From CAILUG01 sp038125665 (GTDB lineage Bacteria > Pseudomonadota > Gammaproteobacteria > Pseudomonadales > Pseudohongiellaceae): a stretch of 34,441 nucleotides of DNA. Below the pieces are notes generated by a model. It did no database searches and was not told where the DNA came from. It was given only the letters and a program-made list of their open reading frames with translations. Each line of letters begins with the position of its first letter. The first letter of the stretch is position 1. Positions 1 to 8,056 of the stretch are shown piece after piece. The DNA lies in NCBI GenBank assembly GCA_038125665.1, contig JAYPEI010000020.1, forward strand, positions 1 to 34,441, written 5' to 3'. Made by a program: the position numbers and the translations under genes.

Positions 1-411
1 GTTGGCAATCGCTTCGATTTCAAGGGAGTAGATGCTGCTTTCGATTTTTCTGAAAAAGAGGTGAAAATCAAAGCAGAGGCTGAATTTCAGGTGCAGCAAA
101 TGCTCGATATGCTTCAAGGTAAAATCGTCAAGCGTGGTATAGATATCACTGCGCTAAAACCAGCAGAAGAGATCGAAATTACGGGTAGTAAAGCTACTCT
201 GACTTGCCAAGTTGTTCAGGGTATAGATGGGGATACCGCAAGAAAGATTGTTAAGCATGTCAAAGATCTAAAAATGAAAGTACAAGTTGCTATCCAAGGT
301 GAAAAGCTTCGCGTCACGGGAAATAAACGTGATGATCTTCAGAGAGTGATTGCTGAGCTGCGTCAGGAGGATTTTGGAGTTCCGTTACAGTACGAAAATT
401 TTCGTGACTAA
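1..411 (+). CDS. yajQ: YajQ family nucleotide-binding protein (5' end outside window)
   Basis: The reading frame is open from base 1 and runs to a TAA at 409-411, so 136 codons of the usual ~160 are present and the true start lies upstream. A GTG at 61 could mimic a start, but the residues before it (NRFDFKG, then AAFDFSEKE) continue the YajQ alignment, so it is internal. Diagnostic stretches are FQVQQMLDM, KIVKRGIDI, RKIVKHVKDLKMKVQ, IQGEKLRVTGNKRDDLQ and the C-terminal FRD. YajQ proteins are small cytoplasmic proteins with two ferredoxin-like folds; members bind nucleotides, and some are reported cyclic-di-GMP effectors in other Proteobacteria. No terminator is obvious after the stop codon. 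Confidence 0.93.
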   Translation, partial: VGNRFDFKGVDAAFDFSEKEVKIKAEAEFQVQQMLDMLQGKIVKRGIDITALKPAEEIEITGSKATLTCQVVQGIDGDTARKIVKHVKDLKMKVQVAIQGEKLRVTGNKRDDLQRVIAELRQEDFGVPLQYENFRD

Positions 412-607
412 TTGTCTATATAAAATAAGAAACTAGCAGTTACAAAAATGATTAACATATGGAATCTGATCAAAAATAAGAATAGAAGCTTATAAACCAC
501 GGAATGTTGCTCGGAAGTGGTGTCTATAGCTTGAGTACTCATTTAAAAGTAGTTCGATAAATAATTTCCGCTCGTTAATTTATAAAAAAATATTCTAATG
601 CTTTAGG

Positions 608-898
608 CTATACAAGCCCTAAACACTCGGTTTTAGCTTGTTATTGGATACCACTTAGGCTTCCTTTGAGCAATAGAATAATTTGTCTTTTCGCCATTGA
701 TTTGCCACAAGTGATGGTAGGTAGCTAGTCATTACTTAGTATGACCTCATGCTACGATCTTTTTTTATCTTCTGGTGTAAGGCCAAGCCATTTACTGATA
801 AGTCTGGCTTGTAGTGATTAACCTAAGAATATTGCTAGTTGTCCAAAACTTAACATACGACCTTCTGGGATCGCATCTAACTATTATCAAATTTGCAT
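608..898 (-). pseudogene. Decayed alkyltransferase-like (ATL/MGMT-fold) gene
   Basis: Reading the minus strand in one frame from an ATG at 898 gives, between stops, LDAIPEGRMLSFGQLAIFLG, then SLQARLISKWLGLTPEDKKRS, then HEVILSND and GKSMAKRQIILLLKG. This follows the order of the DNA-binding domain of alkyltransferase-like proteins and O6-alkylguanine-DNA alkyltransferases (IPEG-V--YG-LA, then AR-VG-aL, then PWHRVin). In-frame stops interrupt it: three near the start, one after the LG, a TAG where the Trp of the W-H-R-V motif belongs, and one after SND. A one-base change from TGG explains that TAG. No frameshift is needed for the alignment, so point mutations after loss of selection fit best. 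I see no ribosome-binding site. The family call is by eye. Confidence 0.62.
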
Positions 899-1077
899 CT
901 GGAGTTTTTTTGGGAGAGATCGTTTTTACTGAAAAAGCAGTCTTCTTATATATACATTAGTGTTTTTTTTTGAGGTGTGAAGTTGTGCATAATCAAAAAA
1001 GTGAGAAATAGAAAAAATTAACACTTGAATTAAGAGAGTTGACCCTCATCCATATAACATCGTCCCACGGAGCACTC

Positions 1078-1572
1078 ATGCGCTTTCTTTTTCTCATATT
1101 CATCCTGCTACCAATTACCGAGCTGTGGTTATTAATACAAGTTGGGGGAGCTTTGGGCGTAATGCCTACACTATGTCTCGTCTTTCTAACGGCCTTCTTT
1201 GGAATTAATATATTGAAAAGAGAGGGTTTTTCTACTCTTACGAGAGCTAGAGAAAAGCTACAAGTTGGAGAGCTTCCTGCTACACAGATTGTGGAAGGAT
1301 TTCTACTTGCGATTGGCGGTGCTTTATTATTGACCCCAGGATTTATCACAGACTTTGTAGGTCTAATTTTAATTTTACCTTGGAGTAGGCAAGCAATAGC
1401 TGCTGCTGTGATCAATCAGGGAGTAGTTCAGGCTTTGGGACGCGGCAATGAAAGCTTTAGCTACACCCACTACACAAGCTCCCGAAGGGCAGAAAGTCAA
1501 CAAGATCAAGCCTCTGGAGATACCTTCGAAGGGGAAATTATACCCAACTCATCTGCAATAGAAAAAAAATAA
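1078..1572 (+). CDS. fxsA: FxsA family inner-membrane protein
   Basis: 164 residues. The ATG at 1078 is chosen over an upstream TTG at 1039 because GGAG lies five bases before it and the protein then begins MRFLFLIFILLPITELWLLI, like known FxsA proteins. There are about three hydrophobic segments (roughly residues 2-20, 25-45 and 75-105), with the conserved LLLTPGFITDFVGLILILP, and a polar C-terminal tail ending near F-E-G-E. E. coli FxsA suppresses exclusion of phage T7 by the F plasmid; its normal role is unclear. It lies directly upstream of groES, as fxsA commonly does in gammaproteobacteria, but groES appears to have its own promoter after this stop. Confidence 0.9.
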   Translation: MRFLFLIFILLPITELWLLIQVGGALGVMPTLCLVFLTAFFGINILKREGFSTLTRAREKLQVGELPATQIVEGFLLAIGGALLLTPGFITDFVGLILILPWSRQAIAAAVINQGVVQALGRGNESFSYTHYTSSRRAESQQDQASGDTFEGEIIPNSSAIEKK

Positions 1573-1591
1573 AAAAAAATTAGGTTGAGGA

Positions 1592-1620
1592 GTTGAAATT
1601 GTTCTTGAGAGCCCCAACTT
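1592..1620 (+). promoter_or_regulatory. Candidate sigma-32 (heat-shock) promoter for groESL
   Basis: GTTGAAA at 1592-1598 is followed after 13 bases by CCCCAACTT at 1612-1620. This resembles the RpoH consensus (CTTGAAA, then about 13-17 bases, then CCCCATNT). It lies about 70 bases before the groES start. I see no CIRCE-type inverted repeat, so RpoH control is more likely than HrcA control. Prediction by eye only. Confidence 0.45.
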
Positions 1621-1690
1621 TAATGCACAAACCAGTAGTAATGCTAGGTTTCAATAAACTTTTTTAAAGATAACAGTTGGGAGTGTTGCA

Positions 1691-1981
1691 ATGAAAATTC
1701 GTCCATTACAAGACCGTGTCGTTGTAAGACGTAAAGAAGAAGAAACAAAAACTGCAGGCGGAATTGTTCTACCTGGGTCTGCAGCAGAAAAACCCGCACA
1801 AGGGGAAGTTGTGGCGGTAGGGCCAGGCCGTGTGCAGGAAAATGGCTCTGTGCGTCCACTGGATCTTAAAGTTGGTGACCAAGTGATTTTCGGCAAGTAC
1901 GCCAGCAATACAGTCAAGATCGGCGACGAAGAACTGCTGATTCTAAGCGAAGGCGACATCTTTGGTGTTGTTGAAGCCTAA
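1691..1981 (+). CDS. groES: Co-chaperonin GroES (Cpn10)
   Basis: 96 residues, the normal bacterial length. The start ATG is preceded by GGGAG seven bases upstream. The N-terminal MKIRPLQDRVVVRR, the mobile loop region (ETKTAGGIVLPGSAAEKPA, about residues 17-35), VVAVGPGR and the C-terminal LLILSEGDIFGVVEA are all canonical. GroES forms the heptameric lid of the GroEL folding chamber in the cytoplasm. groEL follows after 49 bases on the same strand with no terminator between, so the two form the usual bicistronic operon, probably driven by the heat-shock-type promoter at 1592-1620. Confidence 0.98.
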   Translation: MKIRPLQDRVVVRRKEEETKTAGGIVLPGSAAEKPAQGEVVAVGPGRVQENGSVRPLDLKVGDQVIFGKYASNTVKIGDEELLILSEGDIFGVVEA

Positions 1982-2030
1982 GCTGACAGTAACCACTTAA
2001 TAAACAACTCAAGTTAGAAGGAATAAGAAA

Positions 2031-3668
2031 ATGGCAAAAGACGTATTGTTTGGTGACAGTGCTCGCCAAAGAATGGTTAAAGGCGTAAACCTACTGGCTG
2101 ACGCTGTAAAAGTAACTTTGGGTCCTAAAGGCCGCAATGTCGTACTCGACAAAAGCTTTGGTGCTCCAACTGTAACTAAAGACGGTGTTTCAGTAGCCAA
2201 AGAAATCACCCTCAAAGATAAATTCGAAAATATGGGTGCCCAGATGGTCAAAGAGGTTGCTTCTCAGACTTCTGACCAAGCTGGTGATGGAACAACAACT
2301 GCTACAGTACTAGCGCAAGCTATTCTAAATGAGGGTTTGAAAGCAGTTGCCGCTGGCATGAACCCAATGGACCTCAAGCGTGGTATCGATAAAGGTGTTA
2401 GTGGTGTTGTTGCAGAGTTAAGCAAAATGTCTACTCCTTGCGCATCATCAAAAGCTATAGCTCAGGTTGGTACTATTTCTGCCAACAGCGATAACTCTGT
2501 TGGAGACATAATTGCAGAAGCAATGGATAAAGTAGGAAAAGAAGGGGTAATCACTGTTGAAGATGGCAACGGACTAGAAAATGAACTGTCTGTTGTCGAA
2601 GGTATGCAGTTTGACCGTGGTTATCTTTCAGCCTATTTCATTAACAACCAAGATAACATGTCTGTGGATCTAGAGAACCCAGCCATTTTGCTTGTAGAGA
2701 AAAAAGTGTCCAATATTCGCGAGCTTCTCCCTATATTGGAAAGTGTTGCTAAGTCTGGACGTCCATTATTTATCATTGCTGAAGACGTTGAAGGTGAAGC
2801 ACTAGCTACTTTAGTAGTGAACAACATGCGTGGTATTGTCAAAGTGGCCGCTGCTAAGGCGCCAGGTTTCGGCGATCGTCGTAAAGCTATGTTACAAGAT
2901 ATAGCAATCCTTACCGGAGGGACTGTAATTTCTGAAGAAGTCGGTTTGAGTCTGGAAGGCGCCACTGCAGAGGACCTAGGTTCAGCTAAGCGCGTGATTA
3001 TCACTAAGGATAATACCACTATCATCGATGGTGACGGGGACGCCAAAGCTATCGAAGGCCGTGTAGCGCAAATTCGTGCCCAAATTGAAGAAACCACTTC
3101 GGACTACGACCGTGAAAAACTGCAGGAGAGGGTTGCTAAACTTGCTGGTGGTGTCGCTGTTATAAAAGTGGGCGCCGGTACTGAAATCGAAATGAAAGAG
3201 AAAAAAGCCCGTGTTGAAGATGCTCTGCATGCAACTCGTGCAGCAGTTGAAGAAGGTGTTGTCCCTGGCGGTGGGGTAGCTCTCGTCCGCGCTCTGCAAG
3301 CGGTGGAGGGGCTTACTGGAGACAATGAAGACCAAAATGTAGGTCTTGCTATCTTGCAGCGTGCATTGACTGCACCACTTCGTCAGATTGCTGGCAATGC
3401 TGGCGTTGATGCATCTGTGGTGTTAGATAAAGTTCGTGGCCTTACTGGAAATCTTGGTTATAACGCAGCTACAGGTGAGTATGCTGACATGATTGAGATG
3501 GGTATTTTAGATCCTACCAAAGTTACTCGTAGTGCGCTTCAGGCAGCGGGTTCAGTTGCAGGTCTCATGCTAACCACTGAGGCAATGGTTGCAGAGCATC
3601 CGGAAGAAAAAGCCGCTGCTCCAGCAATGGACCCAATGGGTGGTATGGGTGGCATGGGCATGATGTAA
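2031..3668 (+). CDS. groEL: Chaperonin GroEL (Hsp60)
   Basis: 545 residues, full length. The ATG at 2031 follows AGAAGGAA in a good ribosome-binding position. The sequence opens AKDVLFGDSARQRM and contains the ATP-binding GDGTTTATVLAQ (about residues 86-97), the apical-domain segment EDVEGEALATLVVNNMRG, the conserved KAPGFGDRRKAML and the equatorial GVVPGGGVALVRA. It ends with a Gly-Gly-Met repeat tail typical of GroEL1 chaperonins. It forms the double-heptamer ATPase that folds cytosolic proteins with GroES. A strong intrinsic terminator follows 66 bases after the stop, so the operon ends here. Confidence 0.99.
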   Translation: MAKDVLFGDSARQRMVKGVNLLADAVKVTLGPKGRNVVLDKSFGAPTVTKDGVSVAKEITLKDKFENMGAQMVKEVASQTSDQAGDGTTTATVLAQAILNEGLKAVAAGMNPMDLKRGIDKGVSGVVAELSKMSTPCASSKAIAQVGTISANSDNSVGDIIAEAMDKVGKEGVITVEDGNGLENELSVVEGMQFDRGYLSAYFINNQDNMSVDLENPAILLVEKKVSNIRELLPILESVAKSGRPLFIIAEDVEGEALATLVVNNMRGIVKVAAAKAPGFGDRRKAMLQDIAILTGGTVISEEVGLSLEGATAEDLGSAKRVIITKDNTTIIDGDGDAKAIEGRVAQIRAQIEETTSDYDREKLQERVAKLAGGVAVIKVGAGTEIEMKEKKARVEDALHATRAAVEEGVVPGGGVALVRALQAVEGLTGDNEDQNVGLAILQRALTAPLRQIAGNAGVDASVVLDKVRGLTGNLGYNAATGEYADMIEMGILDPTKVTRSALQAAGSVAGLMLTTEAMVAEHPEEKAAAPAMDPMGGMGGMGMM

Positions 3669-3734
3669 GTGTAGTAAGCTACAAAACATGCCTTGAAGGT
3701 TTTGGTTCTCAACTGTAACCTTTTTGTGTCACGA

Positions 3735-3768
3735 CTAACCCCCGCATCTGCGGGGGTTAGTTTTTTCT
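3735..3768 (+). terminator. Rho-independent terminator of groESL
   Basis: An 11-bp perfect stem, CTAACCCCCGC (3735-3745) pairing with GCGGGGGTTAG (3750-3760), closes a four-base ATCT loop and is followed by six T residues. Its position just after groEL marks the operon end. Confidence 0.93.
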
Positions 3769-4001
3769 AAGATGTGAAAATGAATTTATGACAATTTTTT
3801 AAATACCTTAGAAACTAAATTTTATGAGCCTATTAAAGATAATAAAAAAATCTCTGGTACTGATCTGGTTATCACAATAAGTAACGTGTTGGTTATGAAT
3901 GTCATAGGGATAGTCAGAAAACTTAGGCTCAAGTGATAACTACGAAATAGAGAAAAGGTGTAATATTTAAATCTTCGAATCCTTGTGGTCTGGTGCGTTT
4001 C

Positions 4002-5345
4002 ATGTCTGATTCATATATTGAATTATTATGTCTAAGCCTTGAAATAGTTTTTATTTGTATCTTAGTGAAGTTGCGTTCATTGAGTTATGGCTTGACGAAA
4101 CAGGTAGCATTTGCCTTGTTGTTAGGTTTGTTACTGGGCTTTTCAATTCAGTTTTTATATAAGTTTAATGTTCAAGATATTGCTTCAATGCTTGCCTGGA
4201 TTAGATTGCCAGGCGAAATTTATACCGCATTATTAAAAATGATCATCATGCCTTTAGTTCTTGTGACAATAATCAATTCAGTATTGCGCTTACAGTTGGT
4301 GAGCTCTTTAGGTCGAATTGGTTTTTCCGTAATTTCTATTTTGATGATAACTACAGCCATTGCAGCAGTAATTGGTATTGCAGTTGTGCAAATTTTTGGT
4401 TTAAACGCAGAGGGTTTGCTTCAGGGTGAACGAGAGATTTCAGAATTACGAGAACTAGAAATTGATAGTAAAATTATCACCAATTTAGATTTACCTAACT
4501 TACTTGTTTCATTTGTTCCGACTAATATTTTTTCGGATCTTAGTGGCAGTCGAGAAACTTCAGTTATTGGAGTTGTAATCTTTAGTATATTTTTTGGGCT
4601 ATCAGCCCTATTGGTTCACAAAGAACAGCCTTTGCTGGGTCACAGAATTAAGCAAGGTATGGAGGCTATCCAAGCGGTAGTGATGCAGCTCGTTAAACTA
4701 GTGGTTAGCTTATCTCCATTTGGTATCCTTTCGTTGATCGCTTATGTGGTAGCAAGTTCTAGTGCACAAGATATTTATAACCTTTTTTTGTTCGTCGTAG
4801 CCTCCTATGTTGCTATTTTTATTATGTTTATGGTGCATGCTTTACTGCTTGCTGTTAATGGATATAACCCGCTCAGTTATTTCAAAAAAGTATGGCCAGT
4901 TTTGTCTTTTGCTTTTGCTACTCGAAGCTCGGCAGCGACTATCCCGTTGAACGTTAGTACCCAAATAGAACAATTAAATGTACCTGAGTTGGTAGCTTCG
5001 ATTTCAGCTTCTCTTGGGTCAACTATAGGGCAAAATGGCTGCGCTGGCCTTTATCCTGCAATGCTTGCTGTGATGGTTGCACCAACTGTCGGTCAAGATC
5101 CCTCATCTTTAGGTTTTATTTTGTCATTGATAGGTATTGTATGCCTGTCCTCTTTTGGTGTGGCAGGGGTGGGAGGTGGGGCAACTTTTGCAGCTTTAAT
5201 CGTTCTTCCAGCGATGGGTTTGCCTGTTAGTTTGGTTGCTTTGCTAATCTCAGTTGAAGCACTAATTGATATGGGACGAACATCATTAAATGTAAGTGGA
5301 TCGATGTTATCTGGTGTTATCTCTGCACGGTTCACAAGAGAATAA
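4002..5345 (+). CDS. tcyP: L-cystine:cation symporter TcyP (DAACS/SLC1 family)
   Basis: About 447 residues with many hydrophobic segments, as expected of an inner-membrane symporter of the dicarboxylate/amino acid:cation family. The C-terminal half closely matches E. coli TcyP (YdjN): FAFATRSSAATIPLNV, GSTIGQNGCAGLYPAMLA, VAGVGGGATFAALIVLPAMG and LIDMGRTSLNVSGSM are hallmark stretches of the substrate- and cation-binding hairpin regions. I start it at the ATG at 4002 because it aligns with the family N-terminus; an in-frame GTG three codons earlier (3993) is possible, and neither has a good ribosome-binding site. It heads a plus-strand run whose next gene starts four bases after its stop. Expected role: uptake of L-cystine as a sulphur source. 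Confidence 0.92.
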   Translation: MSDSYIELLCLSLEIVFICILVKLRSLSYGLTKQVAFALLLGLLLGFSIQFLYKFNVQDIASMLAWIRLPGEIYTALLKMIIMPLVLVTIINSVLRLQLVSSLGRIGFSVISILMITTAIAAVIGIAVVQIFGLNAEGLLQGEREISELRELEIDSKIITNLDLPNLLVSFVPTNIFSDLSGSRETSVIGVVIFSIFFGLSALLVHKEQPLLGHRIKQGMEAIQAVVMQLVKLVVSLSPFGILSLIAYVVASSSAQDIYNLFLFVVASYVAIFIMFMVHALLLAVNGYNPLSYFKKVWPVLSFAFATRSSAATIPLNVSTQIEQLNVPELVASISASLGSTIGQNGCAGLYPAMLAVMVAPTVGQDPSSLGFILSLIGIVCLSSFGVAGVGGGATFAALIVLPAMGLPVSLVALLISVEALIDMGRTSLNVSGSMLSGVISARFTRE

Positions 5346-5349
5346 CGTA

Positions 5350-5862
5350 ATGAAAAAATGGTGGTTTTTGTTTTTTTTTACATTCCAAGATGTAAATGGA
5401 CAAATCGAAAAATTACCTTTTGAAGTCTTAGTTGAGGGTAATCTCGAGTTGCAGCACTCTCGCAATGCCATGCTTTCGGCTGAAAGGGAGGCTTATGAAG
5501 TTTTTAATAAATTTAACGATGTCAAAAAGTTCAAAATAAACTGCTCGCTGTACAGACCGACGGGTACAAATCTCTCCCAACAAATATGTATGCCTGCTTT
5601 TGAAGCTGATCTTCAGGCTGGCCATGCCAGAGAATTCCTTGATTCTTATAGGGCTTTTATGGATCCAACGACTCCTGAGACGTCTCAAGTACCAACCGGA
5701 GTACCTTTTCAAAATCGTACTCAGTACGATAGAAAAAAATATAAATTGAAAATAAAAGAGATAGCTGAGATGCACCCTGAGTTTCTGAAGGCTTTGATTC
5801 ATTACGCTGATAAGAAAAAAGAATTTGAGGAATCTTTGAACTTAATGAATAAAAATAAATAG
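5350..5862 (+). CDS. Hypothetical exported protein downstream of tcyP
   Basis: 170 residues. The ATG at 5350 lies four bases after the tcyP stop; an in-frame start at 5296 would overlap tcyP, so it was rejected. The N-terminus MKKWWFLFFFTF is a short basic-hydrophobic segment that could be a minimal signal peptide, though no clear cleavage site follows. The middle (AEREAYEVFNKFNDVKKFKI, a Cys, then RPTGTNLSQQICMPAFE) resembles a class of small periplasmic unknowns in marine gammaproteobacteria with a two-cysteine core, which may form a disulfide. The C-terminal third is Lys/Glu-rich and probably helical. Function unknown; spacing suggests co-transcription with tcyP. Confidence 0.72.
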   Translation: MKKWWFLFFFTFQDVNGQIEKLPFEVLVEGNLELQHSRNAMLSAEREAYEVFNKFNDVKKFKINCSLYRPTGTNLSQQICMPAFEADLQAGHAREFLDSYRAFMDPTTPETSQVPTGVPFQNRTQYDRKKYKLKIKEIAEMHPEFLKALIHYADKKKEFEESLNLMNKNK

Positions 5863-5882
5863 TAATATTTTGAGTTAAATAT

Positions 5883-6845
5883 ATGAGCTTTTTCTTATTC
5901 TTTATTTCTTTTGTAATTTTCATAGGGTTGGTGTCCCAATATTTTCTTCTTCCTTATCGAATTGAGACCACCATGGATTTTCCTGTAGAAAGAGAAAAGG
6001 TTAGATTGGCTTTGGAAGATCTGTGTGCTTGGCCTACCTGGAGTCCGTGGCTAATGTATGACGATCAGGCCATTACTGATTTTGGAAAGGAGCAACAAGG
6101 TAATAATTTCTTTCATTGGAAGGGAAAATACGTTGGTGAAGGAAAAATCATAAAGAAGAAATCTCCAGACCAATGGCTGGTTGAGATGGACCTATTTTTT
6201 TATAAGCCTTACAAGACTATTGCAAGGTCTAAATTTCAAATGCTTGAAATTCCTAATGGAACAAGGATCACTTGGTTTATTGATTCTGATTTATCGATTC
6301 TCATGTATCCGCTAAAAAATTCTCTGCAGAAGTTGCTACAAAAAGATTGTATGGTTGGGCTAGCTAGACTCTTAAAATCTATAACTTCTGGGCGTGAAGG
6401 CATTGATGTAAGATTCGAAGAAATAGTTACGTTACCTGATAGTTTTATCACCTCATATCAGGAGGAGTCTACTTTAGAAGATTTGCCATTGTTTTTTAAC
6501 GAAATGAAAAATCAACCATCTGATCGTTATAAGTTTAATGAGACCTCAAATTTAAAAATATACTCTAGAACTATCGACAGCAATACAGAATCTATGATCA
6601 TCTTAGATTCCCTTAAAAAAATTGAACCTAATCAGTCTTTTCGAGGAGGTAGATTTCTTAAAGTTTCTCTTTTGGGTTCTGCCAAATATGTGGACTTGGC
6701 ATGGCATGTGGCCCAAAGTTATGCACGTATGAGAAAACATAAGGAAGACACATCGAGATATCGAATTGAAAACTACATATTAAAGATCGAGTTTGGTTTA
6801 GAAAGTAAGAACATGACGAGTCACCTTTTGATGCCTATTTATTGA
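5883..6845 (+). CDS. Membrane-anchored SRPBCC protein with C-terminal GyrI-like domain
   Basis: 320 residues. One N-terminal hydrophobic segment (about 2-22) anchors or exports the protein. Residues ~25-165 fit the SRPBCC/polyketide-cyclase-like fold, with the typical opening pattern RLALEDLCAWPTWSPWLMYD and a later GTRITWFIDSDL. Residues ~175-320 look like a GyrI-like/AraC effector-binding domain with degraded conservation, ending in an amphipathic strand region. Proteins with this pairing are common but mostly uncharacterised; the helix-grip fold binds hydrophobic ligands. It starts 20 bases after the previous stop. No catalytic residues can be named. Confidence 0.7.
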   Translation: MSFFLFFISFVIFIGLVSQYFLLPYRIETTMDFPVEREKVRLALEDLCAWPTWSPWLMYDDQAITDFGKEQQGNNFFHWKGKYVGEGKIIKKKSPDQWLVEMDLFFYKPYKTIARSKFQMLEIPNGTRITWFIDSDLSILMYPLKNSLQKLLQKDCMVGLARLLKSITSGREGIDVRFEEIVTLPDSFITSYQEESTLEDLPLFFNEMKNQPSDRYKFNETSNLKIYSRTIDSNTESMIILDSLKKIEPNQSFRGGRFLKVSLLGSAKYVDLAWHVAQSYARMRKHKEDTSRYRIENYILKIEFGLESKNMTSHLLMPIY

Positions 6846-6906
6846 ATAGCAGACAAAGTATATTCTTTTATGCAAATCCACTTAAAAAATTTTAGGGGAG
6901 AATAAG

Positions 6907-7473
6907 ATGTTTTCACTTTATTTTTTAATAGTCGAAAAAAGATTCAAAACACAAATGATTGCTTTGTTAATTGGCTTCCTTGTTTCAATAAGTCCTTCTC
7001 AGGCACAAACTATTAGTGAGTCAAATATTGTCGACTATATGCAGGTTCAGGATTTATTGATTCGTTACTACTGGGATTTGTCTAAGGGGGATCATGCGGC
7101 ACTTGCTACATACTTTACAGAAGATGCGATGCTAGATGTGGACGGAACAATAGCTAATGGATTAGAAGAAATAGAGGCACTATACATACCCCCAGCTGAT
7201 ACTCAGCCAAGAGAAGAAAGAGGTCAGGGAAGGATGTTATTTACTAACCCTATAATCGAAGTAGAGGGAAACAAAGCCACTGCTCATACCTTATGGACAG
7301 GAGTGATGAACCAAGGTGTTGGCCAGGCACCAACTCTTTACGAGCAGGGAAGAGAATACACAGAGCTCTTGAAGATTAATGGACTTTGGAAGATTAAAGT
7401 GCGATATGTTAGCTCAGACAGTGGTTTGCCTGATCGCTTCGATCAGACGTTTGAGCATCGTGAACATTACTAG
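6907..7473 (+). CDS. Exported SnoaL-like (NTF2-fold) protein
   Basis: 188 residues. The start at 6907 has GGGGAG about seven bases upstream. It gives a signal peptide with a long basic n-region, a hydrophobic core (MIALLIGFLVSIS) and a likely cut after SQAQ. The mature part is a cone-shaped NTF2-like fold: VQDLLIRYYWDLSKGDHAALATYF, then the typical TEDAMLDVDG, later NKATAHTLWTGV and a final LLKINGLWKIKVRYV. Members include SnoaL cyclases, ketosteroid isomerases and many non-catalytic ligand-binding proteins. The substrate cannot be told from sequence. It is likely co-transcribed with the genes on either side, both on the same strand. Confidence 0.78.
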   Translation: MFSLYFLIVEKRFKTQMIALLIGFLVSISPSQAQTISESNIVDYMQVQDLLIRYYWDLSKGDHAALATYFTEDAMLDVDGTIANGLEEIEALYIPPADTQPREERGQGRMLFTNPIIEVEGNKATAHTLWTGVMNQGVGQAPTLYEQGREYTELLKINGLWKIKVRYVSSDSGLPDRFDQTFEHREHY

Positions 7474-7498
7474 GTTGGATATAGATTAGATATTTACC

Positions 7499-7996
7499 AT
7501 GCAGGAGCCCTCTGAGGCTAACTCCTTCTTACTTGAGCATATTCAAGTTTTGGATAGAAGCCATAAAAAATACTTTGGTTGCTCGATCTGGAGTAATTTC
7601 CTTGGTTATGAATACATGGACGGCCTTAATGAGTTTGATCTGGCAAGAGCCATTTATCATGCACCATTTGTCTTGTTGTCGCACGGAACACAGTCGGACC
7701 CCATTTTTAATTATGCTAACCTTTCGGGACAAAAGCTATTCGAAATGGAATGGGATGTTTTTGTCCATTTACCTTCCAGGCTATCAGCCACACCATTAGG
7801 GCAGGAAGATAGGTCTTTGTTAATGCAAAAGGTATCAGATCAAGGGTTCATAAAAGACTATCAGGGTCTGAGGGTGTCCAAATCAGGAGCATTGTTTGAA
7901 ATCAAACAAGCTATCGTTTGGAATGTAATCAGCGCTAAAGGTTCACCTTATGGCCAAGCCGCAATCTTTCAAGAATGGGACCACTTAAAAGAATAA
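7499..7996 (+). CDS. Stand-alone MEKHLA (PAS-like) domain protein
   Basis: 165 residues, without signal peptide or membrane segment. It matches the MEKHLA domain over nearly its whole length: ARAIYHAPFVLLSHGTQSDP, IFNYANLSGQKLFEMEWDVF, LPSRLSA, GFIKDYQGLRVSKSGALFEI and AIVWNV followed by GQAAIFQEW. The domain is PAS-related and known from plant HD-ZIP III proteins and from stand-alone bacterial proteins of uncertain role. No clear ribosome-binding site precedes the ATG. The gene ends a plus-strand run and is convergent with the next one; the 60-base gap shows no convincing terminator. Confidence 0.85.
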   Translation: MQEPSEANSFLLEHIQVLDRSHKKYFGCSIWSNFLGYEYMDGLNEFDLARAIYHAPFVLLSHGTQSDPIFNYANLSGQKLFEMEWDVFVHLPSRLSATPLGQEDRSLLMQKVSDQGFIKDYQGLRVSKSGALFEIKQAIVWNVISAKGSPYGQAAIFQEWDHLKE

Positions 7997-8056
7997 ACTG
8001 AACTTGAGTGTTAATAAACAAGTCCAAAAAATTCGAACTTTTGAGAAATCTCATCA

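Noticed and set aside
61..411. yajQ starting at the GTG at 61
   Set aside because: Family residues continue upstream of 61 to the window edge, so the gene is truncated by the window.
993..1415. Minus-strand open frame across fxsA
   Set aside because: It is antisense to the well-supported fxsA gene, has no family resemblance and no ribosome-binding site.
2633..3335. Minus-strand open frames inside groEL
   Set aside because: They are shadows of groEL; the groEL frame is unmistakable over its full length.
3823..3879. 18-codon hydrophobic frame between groEL and tcyP
   Set aside because: Too short, no ribosome-binding site and no resemblance to known small proteins.
5296..5349. Extended start for the small exported protein after tcyP
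   Set aside because: It would overlap the tcyP end by about 50 bases and destroy the N-terminal hydrophobic signal position.
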